64,000 nt of DNA from Epiperipatus broadwayi (GCA_028023455.1 JAQFVV010006449.1:1286812-1350811); one strand, 5' to 3'. Shown: positions 27,054-40,677, numbered from the stretch's first letter. Translations and numbers: made by a program. The notes: generated by a model not told the origin, from the letters alone.

Positions 27054-27664
27054 TGTACAGCCACTCACTCAGCTTAACAATCAGATATATAGACAAGCAG
27101 ATAACAAAATGATTAGACAAATAATTTAATAGAATTATTAGACGGAGAATTAATATTACATATATAGTTTATAAGACAGTTTTTTCAACTTATGATTGAT
27201 GGCCATGAAGGCATACGAAAAACATAATATAGACCATTATGGCCTGCAAAGTTCCTAGGTCCATTTTTTAACCTTCAGTGGTGGAGTTCACTGGGTTTAT
27301 TCCATTGCTAAGTTTAAACCCTCTTGACTTTCATGTGCAATCAGTAAGTTCTCCGCTGCAAGTGCTCCATAGTTATTTTTGTTCCCTCTTTATTCTTGTT
27401 AAGGAATGTTGCAGAAACCTATTAATTATTGGCTATTGTCTACTTTTAGAAATCAGCACTTTTAATCTAGCTGCATTAATTAGTTTAATTTGGAGTGCTT
27501 ATCTTTAATACAACTGATCAGTAATGTACAAAAATTTAATTACAAAATTCCTTTCTTATTGTCTATTTCATTTATTAAAACTCATTTTGAAAAAACTTAT
27601 TAATTATTATATACATATAACTTATTTTAATAAAACTTATTAATTATTATATACGTATATAGCA
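27054..27664 (-). repeat. Right LTR of the Gypsy array (5' LTR in coding sense, 611 bp)
   Basis: Ends TG/CA. It matches the middle LTR on its left side and differs at the right end (AAAACTCATTTTGAAAAAAC). Confidence 0.9.
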
Positions 27665-27720
27665 CTTATTTAATTATATAAAATATATATATTATGATTT
27701 TTTTTTTCTCATATGTCATA

Positions 27721-27806
27721 GCATCGGCCGGGGCGCGAACCCACACCCGTCTGCAACCAACTACTTGCTTGCAAGGCGGGTGCGATGACCTCTCGGCTAA
27801 CAACGC
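27721..27806 (-). tRNA. tRNA-like sequence (pseudogene or SINE head)
   Basis: GC-rich island in AT-rich DNA. On the minus strand: acceptor GCGTTG pairs with CGATGC (with wobbles), A box TTAGCCGAGAGG, T arm GGG-TTCGCGC-CCC at the correct distance from the acceptor end (B box GGTTCGCGCCC). The anticodon stem (ACCCG/CGGGT) encloses 25 nt instead of 7, with no T at position 33. So it is not a normal functional tRNA; a tRNA-derived SINE head or pseudogene is more likely. It lies 51 bp before exon 4. Confidence 0.5.
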
Positions 27807-27857
27807 TTGACCATATTATGATTTTAACAATACTTTATTTACACTATTTATTTTTAG

Positions 27858-28135
27858 CCTTACGCAACAGAGCAGAATCGTGACAGGATTAGTTGATTTG
27901 AGACAGGTCAATAATAAATTACCTATTCCCCTGGAACAACAAGTAGAAAAATCTTTTATAAATGAAAATTGGGCTGGTTTTAATAAAAGTGATTTTATAA
28001 ATTATGATATTGCCCTAATTAAATTAAAAGGTAAACTTCGTTTTTCAAATAAAATTCAAGCAATTTCTTTGAACCGAGATAAAAACATTAAAGCAGAAGG
28101 TACAATCATACATGGCTGGGGACAAACCCATAGAA
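27858..28135 (+). CDS. Protease exon 4: catalytic Asp exon
   Basis: This 278-nt exon starts after a pyrimidine-rich acceptor (TATTTTTAG) and ends at the donor GAA|GTAAGT. It enters in phase 2 and leaves in phase 1, as expected for the family. It encodes the loop after the His, a segment matching the usual V-x-x-I-x-H-P-x-Y region (here EKSFINENWAGFN), then NYDIALIKLKGKLRFS with catalytic Asp102, and ends in IIHGWGQTH, which matches the family's ATGWG. It contains no Cys, so the Cys136-Cys201 bridge is absent. The open frame continues into the intron as far as 28188, but that tail is intronic. Confidence 0.93.
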
Positions 28136-28345
28136 GTAAGTTAATTTCAAATACAATAATACTACTAGGTAAAATGTTTATGTTATAATCTGATGTGCAT
28201 TGATTAAGCTTCAAAATTCCCACCAACTTATGTTCTATTATTTGAGAAGAGATTAGCTGTTTATTCTATCAACCTACACATATTTTAAGCATATAAACAG
28301 AGATGTCTTAGATAAAATACGCCCTCACCTGCCCATACATTCAAA

Positions 28346-28996
<651 letters not shown>

Positions 28997-30130
28997 ACCT
29001 ATAAAAGTGCATCTTGACCTTTAATGCTCAGGAGTTTGTTGCACGTTTAAGTGGCAATTTGACAAGTAATCTCTTAACTTTAATCTCTCAAGTTGGTCAT
29101 CTTACTCTTGCCTAAACGAAACAAGACAATTTGTCCGCCAAATGTTATTTTTTTAACACGATACTTAATTTCCGATTTTAGCTAATTATCCAAACTGCCA
29201 ATAATCGTTTCAACACACTTGGTTTTCTAGATAATGCCATATTCTCAATTATTTCTTTATGTTCCCAATGTATATAGGGATTAACACATCAAGCAAGTTT
29301 CCGAACAATGGATAATTCATTAATACTCAGACATAAACAAAGTTTCCTTTACATTCATCACGGTTTTAACTTTTACTAAAAACAGTCTAACTTATTTATA
29401 AAAATGCCAATGAATCGAATATTTGTAATATAATTAAAAACAATATTTTTTCAACATTATAGGTAACTTTCAAGCTTGACTAATGAATTCTCGTAATTCT
29501 TTGCTTACTACATATTGACCATTTTGTTTTCCTGTTTCATAACTCATATTCGTCCTTTGAGCTTAGCAAATAAGTCCGCAATAGTTTAGTAATAACATTA
29601 ATTGAAAATACTCCTATATCGTTTAAAAACATTACATTTAATTTTTCAAGTTTATGGTATATAATTATTACTTTACATTTTTTTAAACTGAATAGGAGAT
29701 TTGGCTGAAAGATAGAATTTATCTATATGCAACTGAATTTTATTAACAATTGGACTGTGACTGATTTTGAATTTATTTCAATAAAGAAGTCGAAAAATTC
29801 AAAACAAATATTCTCCATGACGTCTTTAAGACTGGATCATCATTCATCAATTAGTTCAAGTCAGGAATGAAGTGGTTTATTCAGTTGTCTACAGAGAAAT
29901 TTATTGTAATACTATTTTATTATGTAAAACAAAGGCTAATGTATTAACGCGATTGCAAAAGCATGTTTGTCAATATAAAAAATCTAAAATTGATTGATTC
30001 GCAAGTTAATTCTACTTTTTTTTCAAATCAATAAAGTATTTGTATATGGTATAGGCTAGGTGGCGCCAACTGGCTATGCTCTAAGATTCTTGACTTCGTT
30101 TAAGAAGCTACAGTACATCACATCAAATAT
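28997..30130. other. Intron 4 start, no gene recognised
   Basis: AT-rich with no coding frame of note. The last 50 bases (30082-30125) resemble the 3' tail of the LINE that follows. Confidence 0.5.
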
Positions 30131-30139
30131 ATAGTAATA

Positions 30140-30144
30140 CTCTA

Positions 30145-30213
<69 letters not shown>
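30140..30213. repeat. (TC)n(TA)n microsatellite
   Basis: CT run, then TA run, immediately upstream of the LINE remnant. Confidence 0.9.
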
Positions 30214-30217
<4 letters not shown>

Positions 30218-30234
30218 ATACTCTAAGCATATAG

Positions 30235-31653
30235 TAATGGGAATATTAGGTTTACAAAAAATGAACTGAATGAGATAGAGAAGAAATTGAAAAGTGGAAA
30301 AGGAACAGGTTTAGATGGCGGTAACATTAGTTTTATATAAAGTTTTCTCATATATGGTGGCTAGAAGATTTGTAAAATGGATGGAAGGGAATAATGTATT
30401 GGGGGAAATGCAAGGAGGTTTTAGATTAGATAGGCGTATAGGAGTTGGTTTATTTGTAGTTACACAACTTATGGATATGAGTAGGAATTCAAGTAAACAG
30501 TTATATATGAGGTTTTGTAGATATAGAGAAGGTGTATGATAGAGTAAATAGAAATAGATTATGGATAAGTTTAACAAATTTGGGAATGGGTGAAGTTTTA
30601 GTGAATATTATTAAGAAATTATATGAAAATAATTATATATATATTAGGAAATATAGAATCACTTAAAGTTAAAAATGGGATGGGACTAAGGCAAAGATGC
30701 CCTATGTCACCTATTTTCTTTGTGTTATATTAGAGCGAAATGGAAAGAGCAATAGAACAACTAGGAAGAGGGATAAAGATTCCATTAATAGATTGCAAAG
30801 GAGTATATATTTTGTCAGGTCTTTTTTTAATAGTTGATATATTTTTGTGCAGAAAGAAGACAAGATATGGAAGTTATGCTGAGAACATGTTCAAGGGTGG
30901 GTAAAGAGATGGGGATTAAATTTAGTGAAGAAAAATCAAATATAATGATCGTTAATACTGGGAAAAGAGATGTAGAATTTTTATTGTGAGATATTAAATT
31001 AAGTGTGGCGAATAAATATAGTTATTTGTTAATTATTTAAAGTAATCCGCAAACTTATTTGGATGATTGGGAGAAAAAATTGATAAATGAAGCAAAGAGA
31101 AGAAAGAAATTGATAAAGAAATTAACAGTGTTTTCATATAATAAATATGTTGTAGCTAGAATTACATGGAAGGGAGTTGCAATAGCAGGGTTAACATGTG
31201 GTAATGATGCATTATGTCTTAGTAAAGGGGTATTACCTTACTTAAAAAAAGTTCAAAGGGAAGTAGGAAGACATGCATTGGATCAGATCTAGGGACAGCA
31301 AGGGAGGCAATTCAAGGAGAAATGGGATAGTCAAATTTTTATATGAGAATGCAAAGAGTAAAATGAAAATGTTTGGTAGATTGCAATTTATGGATAATTA
31401 AAAAATAGCCAAAATAGTATTTGATTGGGTTATGAGTAAAGTGCAGGCAGCAAGATGGATGAGACAGGTAATGCAGTATGCAAAAAATTTAGATAAAGAA
31501 TTTATATCACTGTATTTGTAGAAAAAATGGAATGATTGTGTTAGAAAGATTGTTTAGTGTTATGATGGTAAGGAATGGAATAAAAGAATAGATAGATTTA
31601 TTAATAAAGAATATAGAGTTAGAGAGATGGAGAACTAGTGTGGAGAGTAAAAA

Positions 31654-31696
<43 letters not shown>

Positions 31697-32175
31697 CGGA
31701 ATATTAGGTGTGAGTTAATATCTGATAATAGTAACGAAAGTAGTTTATTGTTTAAGGCTCGAATGGCATCTTTAGCAACCAGAGAATATACATGTAAATG
31801 GAAAAATATGGGTAAGTAAGTCTATAAATTATGTAAGGAAGGAATAGAAAATATTAGGCATAAGTTAATTGAATGTAAATGCTTGGAAACAGAAAGGGTA
31901 CATATAAGGAAGTTATGGAAGAATAATATGAAAAAAGTGATTATACAGAAAGTGGATTATTGTTTTTTATGCTGGGTTTGGGAAACGATACGGGGATTTA
32001 GGATATAAAGGCCATAGAGTTGACAAAGGTTATGTTGTGGAAATGGGATGGAGCACAATATGGGAAAACTTAGAGTGGGAAATGAAAAATAAAGTGGCTA
32101 ACAGGATTCTCTTTGGCATATTGCTGAAAGATTTTTGACTTTGTTTAAAGAGAAGCTGCAGTACATCACATCGGA
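30235..32175 (+). pseudogene. Decayed LINE reverse transcriptase
   Basis: Conceptual + strand segments follow the LINE RT order: NVLGEMQGGFRLDRR (the G-F-R-x-x-R block), then VDIEKVYDRVNRNRLW (fingers/palm motif A context, D-x-E-K-x-Y-D), then LRQRCPMSPIFFVLY (motif B, Q-G-C-P-x-S-P altered). The C-terminal part near 31750-31900 gives KARMASLATREYTCKWKNM and a CKLC...H...EC zinc knuckle typical of many LINE ORF2 C-termini. The Y/F-A-D-D motif is not intact, and many stops and frameshifts break the frame. Segments at 30315-30539 and 31059-31292 are the longest open pieces. A (TA)n run (31662-31687) interrupts it. Clade not assigned. Confidence 0.75.
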
Positions 32176-33779
32176 CAGCTACAAAATCCTAAATTATGAT
32201 ATTGTTGCTAATTTTTTTTTTCAATCTGAGTCGTGGTAGTCTTAAGATAAGCTCTTTTTCTATGTTATTTAATTAAACTTTAAAAATGAGAAGTACACAT
32301 CATCTGCTGAAACAGCAAATTCTTAGGTCTAGACCAATTTCAAAATCGAGTAGAGATTCTAATGTTAGGCAAGCCCTATCAAATTATTAGCATTTTCAGT
32401 AATTTTAATTTGACTAATATTGATCAGGATGATTTTATTTTTAAAAAAAACTTACTAAAGGTACACAAAAGCAAAAAAGAATCTCAATTTGTTAGTAAAC
32501 AAAAGATCGCTATGGTCGCAAACGCTGAACAGAAAGCTGCTGTGATCGAGCCGATTGGAATTTCAAAAAAATTAGAAAAAAATAATTCTAGTAAAAAAAC
32601 TAAGAAAAACCCATTCTTCTAATGGAAAAATAAATGATAATACTCAAAATCAAAGTTATAATTCTAAAAAGTTTCCATCTCAAACTGAAAACATAAAAAG
32701 TTATGACACGATAAAATTTTAAAAACACAGGCAACGCTTTACCGGAAGCTGCCGATCTTTACTGTAATGACACTTTCTTCGGCCAAAAAACAGAGTTCAA
32801 GTCAATTACCAAAACTTAATTAACTAACAATGGAGATTTAAATAATAAAACACCTTTTAAACTCTACCATGACACCGAAGTAACTCTGTAGCAATTTTTT
32901 GATCAAAATTCAGTCTCTGAAAACAACAGCGATAAGGGTAAAATAATTCGCAGCAGCTTCTCAAAGCACATACAACCGCGAGATACGATTGTTCAACAAG
33001 TACTTTATGACTCACATTTTCCCAATCTAAAGCCCATTCTAAATACCAAAGACTCACAGATACCCAAGAAAGTAGTGGCTAATCAATTCACATCTTCCCA
33101 ATACCAAACTCAAACTAAAGTAAATAATTCTAAAACTAAAGTAAATAATTCTAACACTACACATAACGAAAGTTATGCCCCCGTTCTAAGTAACAACAGT
33201 CATCACCCAAAATCTCAGTATATATTGTCAAACAGTTCAATATAGCATCCTAGATTTTGTTGGATATGAAACCCCAACACCTTATAGTCAGCAACATCAT
33301 TAACATTTCTTTTAAAAAACTATGAAGCAGTAAGTCGGAAATCAATGCTAGATTTCCCGCAGTACTCTTCAACTATTTTTTGAACTACCACAGTGAGAAC
33401 ACTCTAATACTCACTAACATTAATGATAACTGTAACCTGTTCACTTTTCCTACAGATGAATTTTTTGAACTGCTTAAAAATCAAAAACTGGGAGAACTGG
33501 AAGAAGCAATCAGAAGATTCTACCACCATCACAACTGGAGATTTATAAGAGTTCCACAATTTAATTCAAATAGAACTCTTCAAAAGACAATAACTCTACC
33601 TGAGCGACAATAACTCTACCTGAACCAATGTTACCTAATAAAAATTGACATGGACCAGCCTAAAATAGCAGAAAGCTTAGCATGCAACTGCTATATAAAA
33701 TTCTCACAAATGGACCTTCAATGACTGCTGTCCAAATATGTTGAAGTAACGAACTTTAAATACCTCACGGAAAGAAGCC

Positions 33780-34095
33780 CAGACTTTGAAATACTTTCAA
33801 ACAATGCTGCCTTCACACTCAAACTCCACAAAAGCTGCACACTACTTGACACATTCCATCAACACTAGAAGAAAAGAAGTGCCTATCTTTATTGCCATTC
33901 AAGGAGGTCAGCCAATGCTTTTTCTGTGGCAGATGGACACACCTTGTCAAATCTTGTCCTATGAGAATTTGTGACATGCAATCTAACACCTTCAAATCTA
34001 TATTCCACCCTGCAGTCCCACACCTCAAACATGTGAAAGCACCACACTTAATAAACAATAAAGTGCTGAAAACAAGACCAACACAGATTAAGTAA
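33780..34095 (+). pseudogene. LINE ORF1 zinc-knuckle segment
   Basis: The + frame at 33892-34095 reads VSQCFFCGRWTHLVKSCP, a clean CX2CX4HX4C knuckle as in ORF1 or gag-like proteins of L1/Tx1-type elements. Upstream sequence in another frame (33786-33974) shows a frameshift. It would bind element RNA in an intact copy. The L1-type PKE...GLGL signature lies 3 kb downstream in the same orientation. Confidence 0.7.
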
Positions 34096-34639
34096 ACATC
34101 ACCTCACAGCAACTGCAATCACAATTGACCTTTCCACTGTCATATGAAGTTCCAATCACAACCAAACTAAAAGATGCCCCTCAACAGCAAAGTATCACAT
34201 GCAAAAGAAGCACAATTATAACATTGCACACAATGCAAACCAGACAAAAAACAAGTAGCTACACATAAAAGAAAGTCACAGAATTCATCAAGCTCTCAGC
34301 ATGAAAACATAACCAATTCCACAACTTACTTGGACACAGAACCAAACTGGCTACATCAAAACACAAACAAATTGCAAAATCAACAAAAGAAAAAGGAGAC
34401 TAAAAGAACAAGATGAGCCGACTGATAAGACATGCAAGACAGTAGCTTTCTGGAAGTAACACTTTCCGAATATATTCACAATGAAGGCACTCTCAATTCA
34501 AATTAAATCACATCATCTAAAATCCCAATGCTAACTAAATCATCTATGATAGAAAAAGCCATGTGAAAACATATTCAGCAAGCTTCCAATTGTGATGAAC
34601 AACAAGTCTTAATGGACAAGATCATTACAAGAGAATAGT

Positions 34640-35215
34640 TATATACTTTGTCCAAGAGACATTAATGTAAGGGGCCTAATTCCCTTGACTGCATTCAGGC
34701 TGTAAAAAGATGGATTGATAAAATCAATATCTACATAGCATACCTTTCTGAAACAAGGCTACACACTCAATCAGACTACATAATAGACCTTCTATTCCAA
34801 CAATACATGCTCTTTCAATACATACATTCCAACTCTGGCTCATCTAGGGTTGCCTTTCTTATTCACAAAAGCCTGTTATACACCAAACTCAGGACACTTC
34901 GCCTAGACAAAGAAGTACTGCTGCTAAAATTAACCTTCAGAAGATATTTCACTCAATATAATATATTTGTACATAAGGAACACCACTGACTCAGTGCATG
35001 CAGCAACCAACAAAATCAATTCCATTCTGTCATCTAATACTTCACCAACAATTTCCTTTGGTGACTTCAACATGAGGTACAACAACTTCAACACTAAGTA
35101 TTTACACCTCTTCAACAGAGTCTTATTGTGTGGAGAAGGCTTTTTCTTCCTGATGCCTTCGCTGCAAAAAAGACATCTTAATAGATTTGCTCTACTACTC
35201 CCCTGTAATACATGT
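34640..35215 (+). pseudogene. LINE apurinic-type endonuclease remnant
   Basis: Frames read IYIAYLSETRLHTQSDYI, where the Glu in a S-E-T context matches the APE endonuclease metal-binding Glu, and later TISFGDFNMRYNN, matching the G-D-F-N motif of the same fold. The two pieces are in different frames, and the usual C-terminal S-D-H motif was not identified. In an intact element this domain nicks target DNA to prime reverse transcription. Confidence 0.7.
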
Positions 35216-36049
35216 TGATCTCAATGCCCAACCTCACTAGGTGCATTTCACAAATCACCTAGCACTTTGTTATATCACTGCAAATTAACCCTAACATTTG
35301 ATTCAATCAAATTATTCTCACACCATAAGACTACTAATCAAAGCTGTGACACCTGAATGGATTTTTTCCAAAGTGTACATCCTATTTAATAAAATTAAAA
35401 TTCTTTCTCTGTCACCTATCCAAGCATGGTTGGTGTTTGTCGGAATAATGAGTTCTCTGATTGACTTTTACACATGGAAAACCAAAGGACTCAACCAGCT
35501 TCTAAAAGATCTAGACAACATTATTAACAGGCTAAGTGAACTCTCTCACACAGATGCTGCTGTCCAACACATCATGGACCTTAAATTGCAATACTATCAC
35601 AAACAAAAAGTCTTGGCATAAAATTTGGCCACCAAAAAAGTCTAAAATCTTCAATAATCAACATAATTGGACAAGCAGCTACATCAGATGGGAACTGGGT
35701 GCTGCCAAAAGCCAACACTTTCCATAATTACCATAGATCAACATTGCTATAGTTATGCAGTAATGCTTTTCAAAATACATAACCATTTCTGATGTGAGCT
35801 ACAAAGCTATAACTTTGAGATTGGAAGGATTTGGGGAGAACTAGATAGAAACACTAATCACAACTTCACCAAAACACAAATAGTACAAAATCTACATAAC
35901 TACCTGGAGATCACACATCCAGGACTACCTAATATGCCAAGATTTGTGCAACTGCATCTGAGCCAACGCACTGCACCCATAGTCCAACAAATCATAGATG
36001 TTCTTTCTGGGTATTTCTAGAACATACCTGACCTCTATGCAGTCACACT

Positions 36050-37240
36050 TCTGCCTTTCTTAAAAAAACAAATCAACCCCTCAAAGTTAATAAGCATATG
36101 CTCAATTTCCATGATTCCACTCCTCATTAAAACAATAGAATCCATAGTTAAATATCTCATACAAGAACAGATATATAGACACATCATCAAATATCAATTT
36201 GCCCACAAATGTGCCTCCACCAGTGATGCAGCCCAGTGATTCATGCTTATTTCTGAACATGTCAGACTACAAAAAAATCAAACTCGTTAGTTATTTAACT
36301 AGATTTGTCCTCAGCATTTAATAATGTCATTCCATCAATCTTATTACAAATGCTCGATGATTATCAGGTGCCAGATGTTTATATCCATCCACATTATTGG
36401 AAACTTACTGTTCAGCAGATCAAAATTTACCTCTGTAGATGGAAAGTTTTCAGAGGGATTCAGACCCCAACTATCCATCCTACAGGGATCCCCTATGACT
36501 ATCCTCTGTTTCATAACATCCCATAACCTCTTTCTCATGGAGATTGAACACAGTACATTGGGCATATACATGCCTGCACTGAAACATCCAGTTTGCCACA
36601 TCTCATATGTTGATGATGTTTCCAATTTCATTCCTCACAAATCACAGCTTCAAACCATAATACAAATCATAAAGAAATATGCCTGAAAACTAAATCTCAA
36701 AGTCAACTACAATAAATATTCCACCTGAGAAATTAAAACAGGTGCAATAATTCTCAAAATATTCACAGCCAGTCACAATTATTTCTGGGCTTTGCCATTG
36801 CTAAGTCTAGATTTGCCATGTCAATGGACATCTTGAACTCAATACTAGACAAAACAAAAGAGGTAGTCAGCTTGCTGCCAAGAATATCAATATCACTACC
36901 TGGAATGGTTGCTTTACTCAACATGCTAGTTTACCCAGAACTAAGCTATTACCTGCTGTTCATAAAACCCACCAAAACTTTTGAAAGATCAATGATCTTG
37001 TTATGCTTTAGGCTGCTTTGGTATGGCAAAGTCGTGGCCATAAGCATTGCTGAAGCTCAAATGCCCAAAGAATCAAATGGGCTCGGCCTGCATTCATGGT
37101 CCATCCTGTACCTCCAAAAAGCTCTGGGCAGGCTGCATATGGCCAACCTTGGACAAACAAATGTAAACCTCATGGCAACAGTAGAGCCCACGGATATACC
37201 TCCTCTGCTCACCAGTAAATGGATGATGGATATATGACTT
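36050..37240 (+). pseudogene. LINE reverse transcriptase and C-terminal domain remnant
   Basis: Motif 0 to A region: KTIESIVKYLIQEQI, then LSSAFNNVIPSILL (the D-x-S-x-A-F-N/D-x-V palm motif with the first Asp in the preceding frame). Catalytic box: HISYVDDVSNFI at about 36600, an intact Y-x-D-D variant. C-terminus: LWYGKVVAISIAEAQMPKE followed by SNGLGLHSW, which is the L1-type W-x-G-x-x...P-x-x-x-G-G-L-x-L/P signature. Frameshifts near 36520 and stops elsewhere inactivate it. The C-terminal signature is the reason for the L1/Tx1-like assignment. Confidence 0.8.
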
Positions 37241-37990
37241 ATGTCAGAAACTCAACAAATATAACACAACATATAATAGAGGAAAAAAGATGTATTGGCA
37301 AACATACAAATTCTAATACAACAATCAGACCATTTTACAGAACAATCTAGAGTTCAACAATAAACAACTCATAGCAAAATCGAAAAATTGGTTCTTAAAA
37401 CCATGACATTCTGCTAAAAATCAACCTCTCCTCCCTGACAACAAATTTATTTTCTGTTGTGGAAAAAAGGGTTCAGCAAGATCAACTCTCAATGCCAACT
37501 GTCTGCCACACCAGATGAGATAATTCATTACCTCCTGTATTTCTACCCTTTTCTCAAGCCAATCAGATCTGTTATTATAAAAAGCATGTTGCTCAATATT
37601 AAAGAAGTTTTAGTCATTCAAAAGGCTATAAAGAGTGGCATATTCTCAAACATCAGAATCACCATTTTTCTAATCTTTGCAATCTAGCTATCAAGATGTA
37701 ATTGTATATTTGAAAATGCTAATCATGGTGTCTGCAACATCTATATCAAATTACTCAAGTGGCTCAGGAACAGAGATAAATTGCTGGCTCTGGACTGGCT
37801 TTTTTGTAAAACTTGGGCTAGAGTTGCCCTCCAGGAAAAGTGAAGTAGGACAATGTCTCTCAGTCTTGGACCACAGCAAGCTCTATAAAATGACTGCCTT
37901 GCAACAGTGTAAAAAGAATATAGCTATGTACAGATAAACCTGTTCAATTGTAGCTAATAAATTTTAATTTATTTTAATAAAAAAAAGTAT

Positions 37991-40677
37991 TTATGACCAT
38001 GAGATTTATTCTCAAAATTTTACTACTGTGAGTAATGAATCGAACAATAGAAAGAGAAAGTTTAAAAAGGCTTGTTTTATAGCTAAGTCTAATAACATTG
38101 TTAATCAGCATAACCCTAGTGATCTACTGAGCATGCACTGAAATATTAATCATTCACTTCTAATATGTTGCCATGATTTTGGACCATGGTACTAAAGCGC
38201 CTGGCAAAATAGTATTAGTGTTTAATGTTTTTTGAATTTTTTCTACTCTGATTGCCACATTTTATATGTGTACAATAATTTACATCATTTGACAGTTATT
38301 GTGTTATTATTTCAATCTTTATTATATATTACTATTCATGGGTATCAAATTACTGCAATTTGAATTGCAATAATTTGTTGAGGCTAAAATATTGTGACGA
38401 TGTGTGTTAATTAAAGTAAGTATCTTGTGATAGGTAATAATAGTTTAATTTTAAACTTAATGTTCAATATTTACAGCCAGTGAAAACGATTAAAACTGTT
38501 GCTATGTGAGTGGGATTAATGAAAAAAAAAACAGATACTTCCGATGTATGAACTAAAACGTTTTCATTGTTACAAAAAATAGAAGATATTTACTTTTGGT
38601 CAGAACAACGTTTAAAAATTGTCATGGGATACTTTAATGACAGATTTGATACATGATTGAAAGGTGAAATTCTTATCAGTATTTGGTTAGGGTGATGAAA
38701 ATGATATTCGACACAGAATTATGTTGTTGTGTGATTGTTTTTCTTTCTAAAAAATGCTAATGGGAATGGAATGTGGAAACATATGTTAAAATGCACAGCA
38801 AAATTTAATTTTTTTAACTAAATAAAATGTATACATATTAAATAAAGAAAGTGATAATCCATTAGAAGGGTATAAGATGCATCCTAATTCAAAGTTAAAG
38901 AAATGAAAATTAATAGGAAACACAATATTAGCAGTTTATATTTCTAACCTTTATAAAAACTTCAAAAAAATTCTATTTAAACTTGAAAATAGTTTTAATA
39001 TATGAATATATTCTGTAAATAGTTCGCATTTTAATGAAAGAAATAAAAAGACGAATGAGATAATAATAAAAATTCCAAAAGATAGATGGTACAAAAAATT
39101 TAGTAATTTGCCATAAATAATATACTGAGATGAGATTAACTATTAAAAAAAAGGCAATATGAAATTTTTTTAAAAATTTACTTTAAAAATAAATATTGTC
39201 TTACGTTGTATAAAATGATAGAAGATAGTTAATAAAGATAAGAAAAATTATTAGTGAATGGACAATAAATATATGCACACTACAAGTCTCTAAAGCATAA
39301 AACTGTTTGTTATTGGAAGGAAAATCATTTCTGCAAGGAGATAAAAGATGGAAGTATTATTGAAATTTGAAATGAAATGTGTAGAAAAGTTCTATAAAAA
39401 CCACATTACTAAAAAAGGCAGGTAAACAAATATTCCTCTATACTTATAATATCTTATGCATTGTCCAACATATTAGTAACAAACTGATACATACAATTAT
39501 ATATATGAAAAATATTTGATGATGTGATTGAAGAAGCGGTTAAAAAATACCTTTTTTCCAATGCCTAAATAAATATATGTACCCTGAAAGTATGTGATGA
39601 TGGTATTTTAGATGTGATATGTTAGACTATTTCCTTCATTTACCATTAAATGTTAAATGTCTAAAACATTTTACTTTACGTAAACTTTTCCAAATAAACA
39701 ACTGTGTTTTCAAAAATCTAAAAGTGTATGCTTAATCTCTATGTTAGAATTGTCAGACCGCAAGACCTGAAGAAGAATGGAAAGCAATTTTCCCCTAAAC
39801 ATTGTATGTCTACTAACCTGTTATCTCTATCTCATGTGTTATTATTAACAGCTATTTGTATTTGAAAAAATTTAAATAGCATTTAAAATGTTCTAGGCAT
39901 TCACCAATTAATCATAGAAAATAGAAATATTCCAACATATTATCACAAAAATATACCATTTGCCTAGAAGTATGAATTAGTAATTAGTAATGATATTTGC
40001 TATATATGTATGTAGAGTAATAAAAATTGATAACGGTTATAGATTGTCAAGCTGATTTCTTAACTAAAACAACTAGTATATATAGAACAAAAGGCAGTGG
40101 AACCTGGATCTAACATCTAACAGATAGGGGTTATCAACTACTCCAGAAATAGAAAGAAAGAAAATGATACCGACATGCGACAGGTAAAAAACAAAAGTCA
40201 AAAAACTCTCAAAGTTCTTTTCCTGCTAATGTGGCTGGCAGATGTGTGTCGAGAGGACAGAATATCCCAGGTAATCAGCACCTATAGGTAATCCTGCTGA
40301 CTAGGACTTGAAAGAGATTGTACTCATCTTTTATTATTTTACAATGCCCTACTGGGCTCTTCGCACATAATAAATAGATGCCTGTTGCAGTTAGCATGAA
40401 CTTTACTTTTAACTTTATGTAAATTTGGTACTCGGGAATTATAGTACATTAACATCCCCAAATTAATGTAGTTAGTTCTCCATATGATATTGTATGTTAG
40501 CTATTTTATGTATATTAAATTATTTTATTTCACATCTGTCTCTGTTTACTAAATCAAGTTAACATTGCTGATCACTTGGTGAAAGCCATGACACAGCAGT
40601 ATTTATGAAAGAATATAAATCGTTTTCATTGAACAACTAACTAATGTAATGCAAGATCTGGAAACAAACTTCATTTT
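37991..40677. other. Intron 4 stretch with no recognised feature
   Basis: AT-rich, no coding frame above background on either strand, no ordered repeat seen. A less AT-rich patch at 40080-40400 is unexplained. Confidence 0.55.

Larger units (their letters stand above)
17505..27664 (-). mobile_element. Tandem Ty3/Gypsy LTR array: three LTRs, two internal regions
   Basis: LTR (17505-18112), internal (18113-22285), LTR (22286-22896), internal (22897-27053), LTR (27054-27664). The coding strand is minus. Order along the minus strand is gag, zinc knuckle, protease, RT, RNase H, integrase, which is the Ty3/Gypsy order. LTRs are TG...CA on the coding strand. A short purine run (GATGGAGG) precedes the 3' LTR. 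All ORFs are broken. Flanks are TATAA (left) and CTTAT (right), so no target-site duplication is visible. It lies in intron 3, antisense to the protease gene. Confidence 0.93.
32200..37990 (+). mobile_element. L1/Tx1-like LINE, decayed
   Basis: + strand order: a Lys/Asn-rich upstream segment (32362-32622) and further open pieces at 33380-33613 that may be ORF1; a zinc knuckle; an APE-type endonuclease; RT; an L1-type C-terminus; then an A-rich tail (37975-37988). All frames are broken. The left end is uncertain, and no target-site duplication was identified. Confidence 0.7.
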
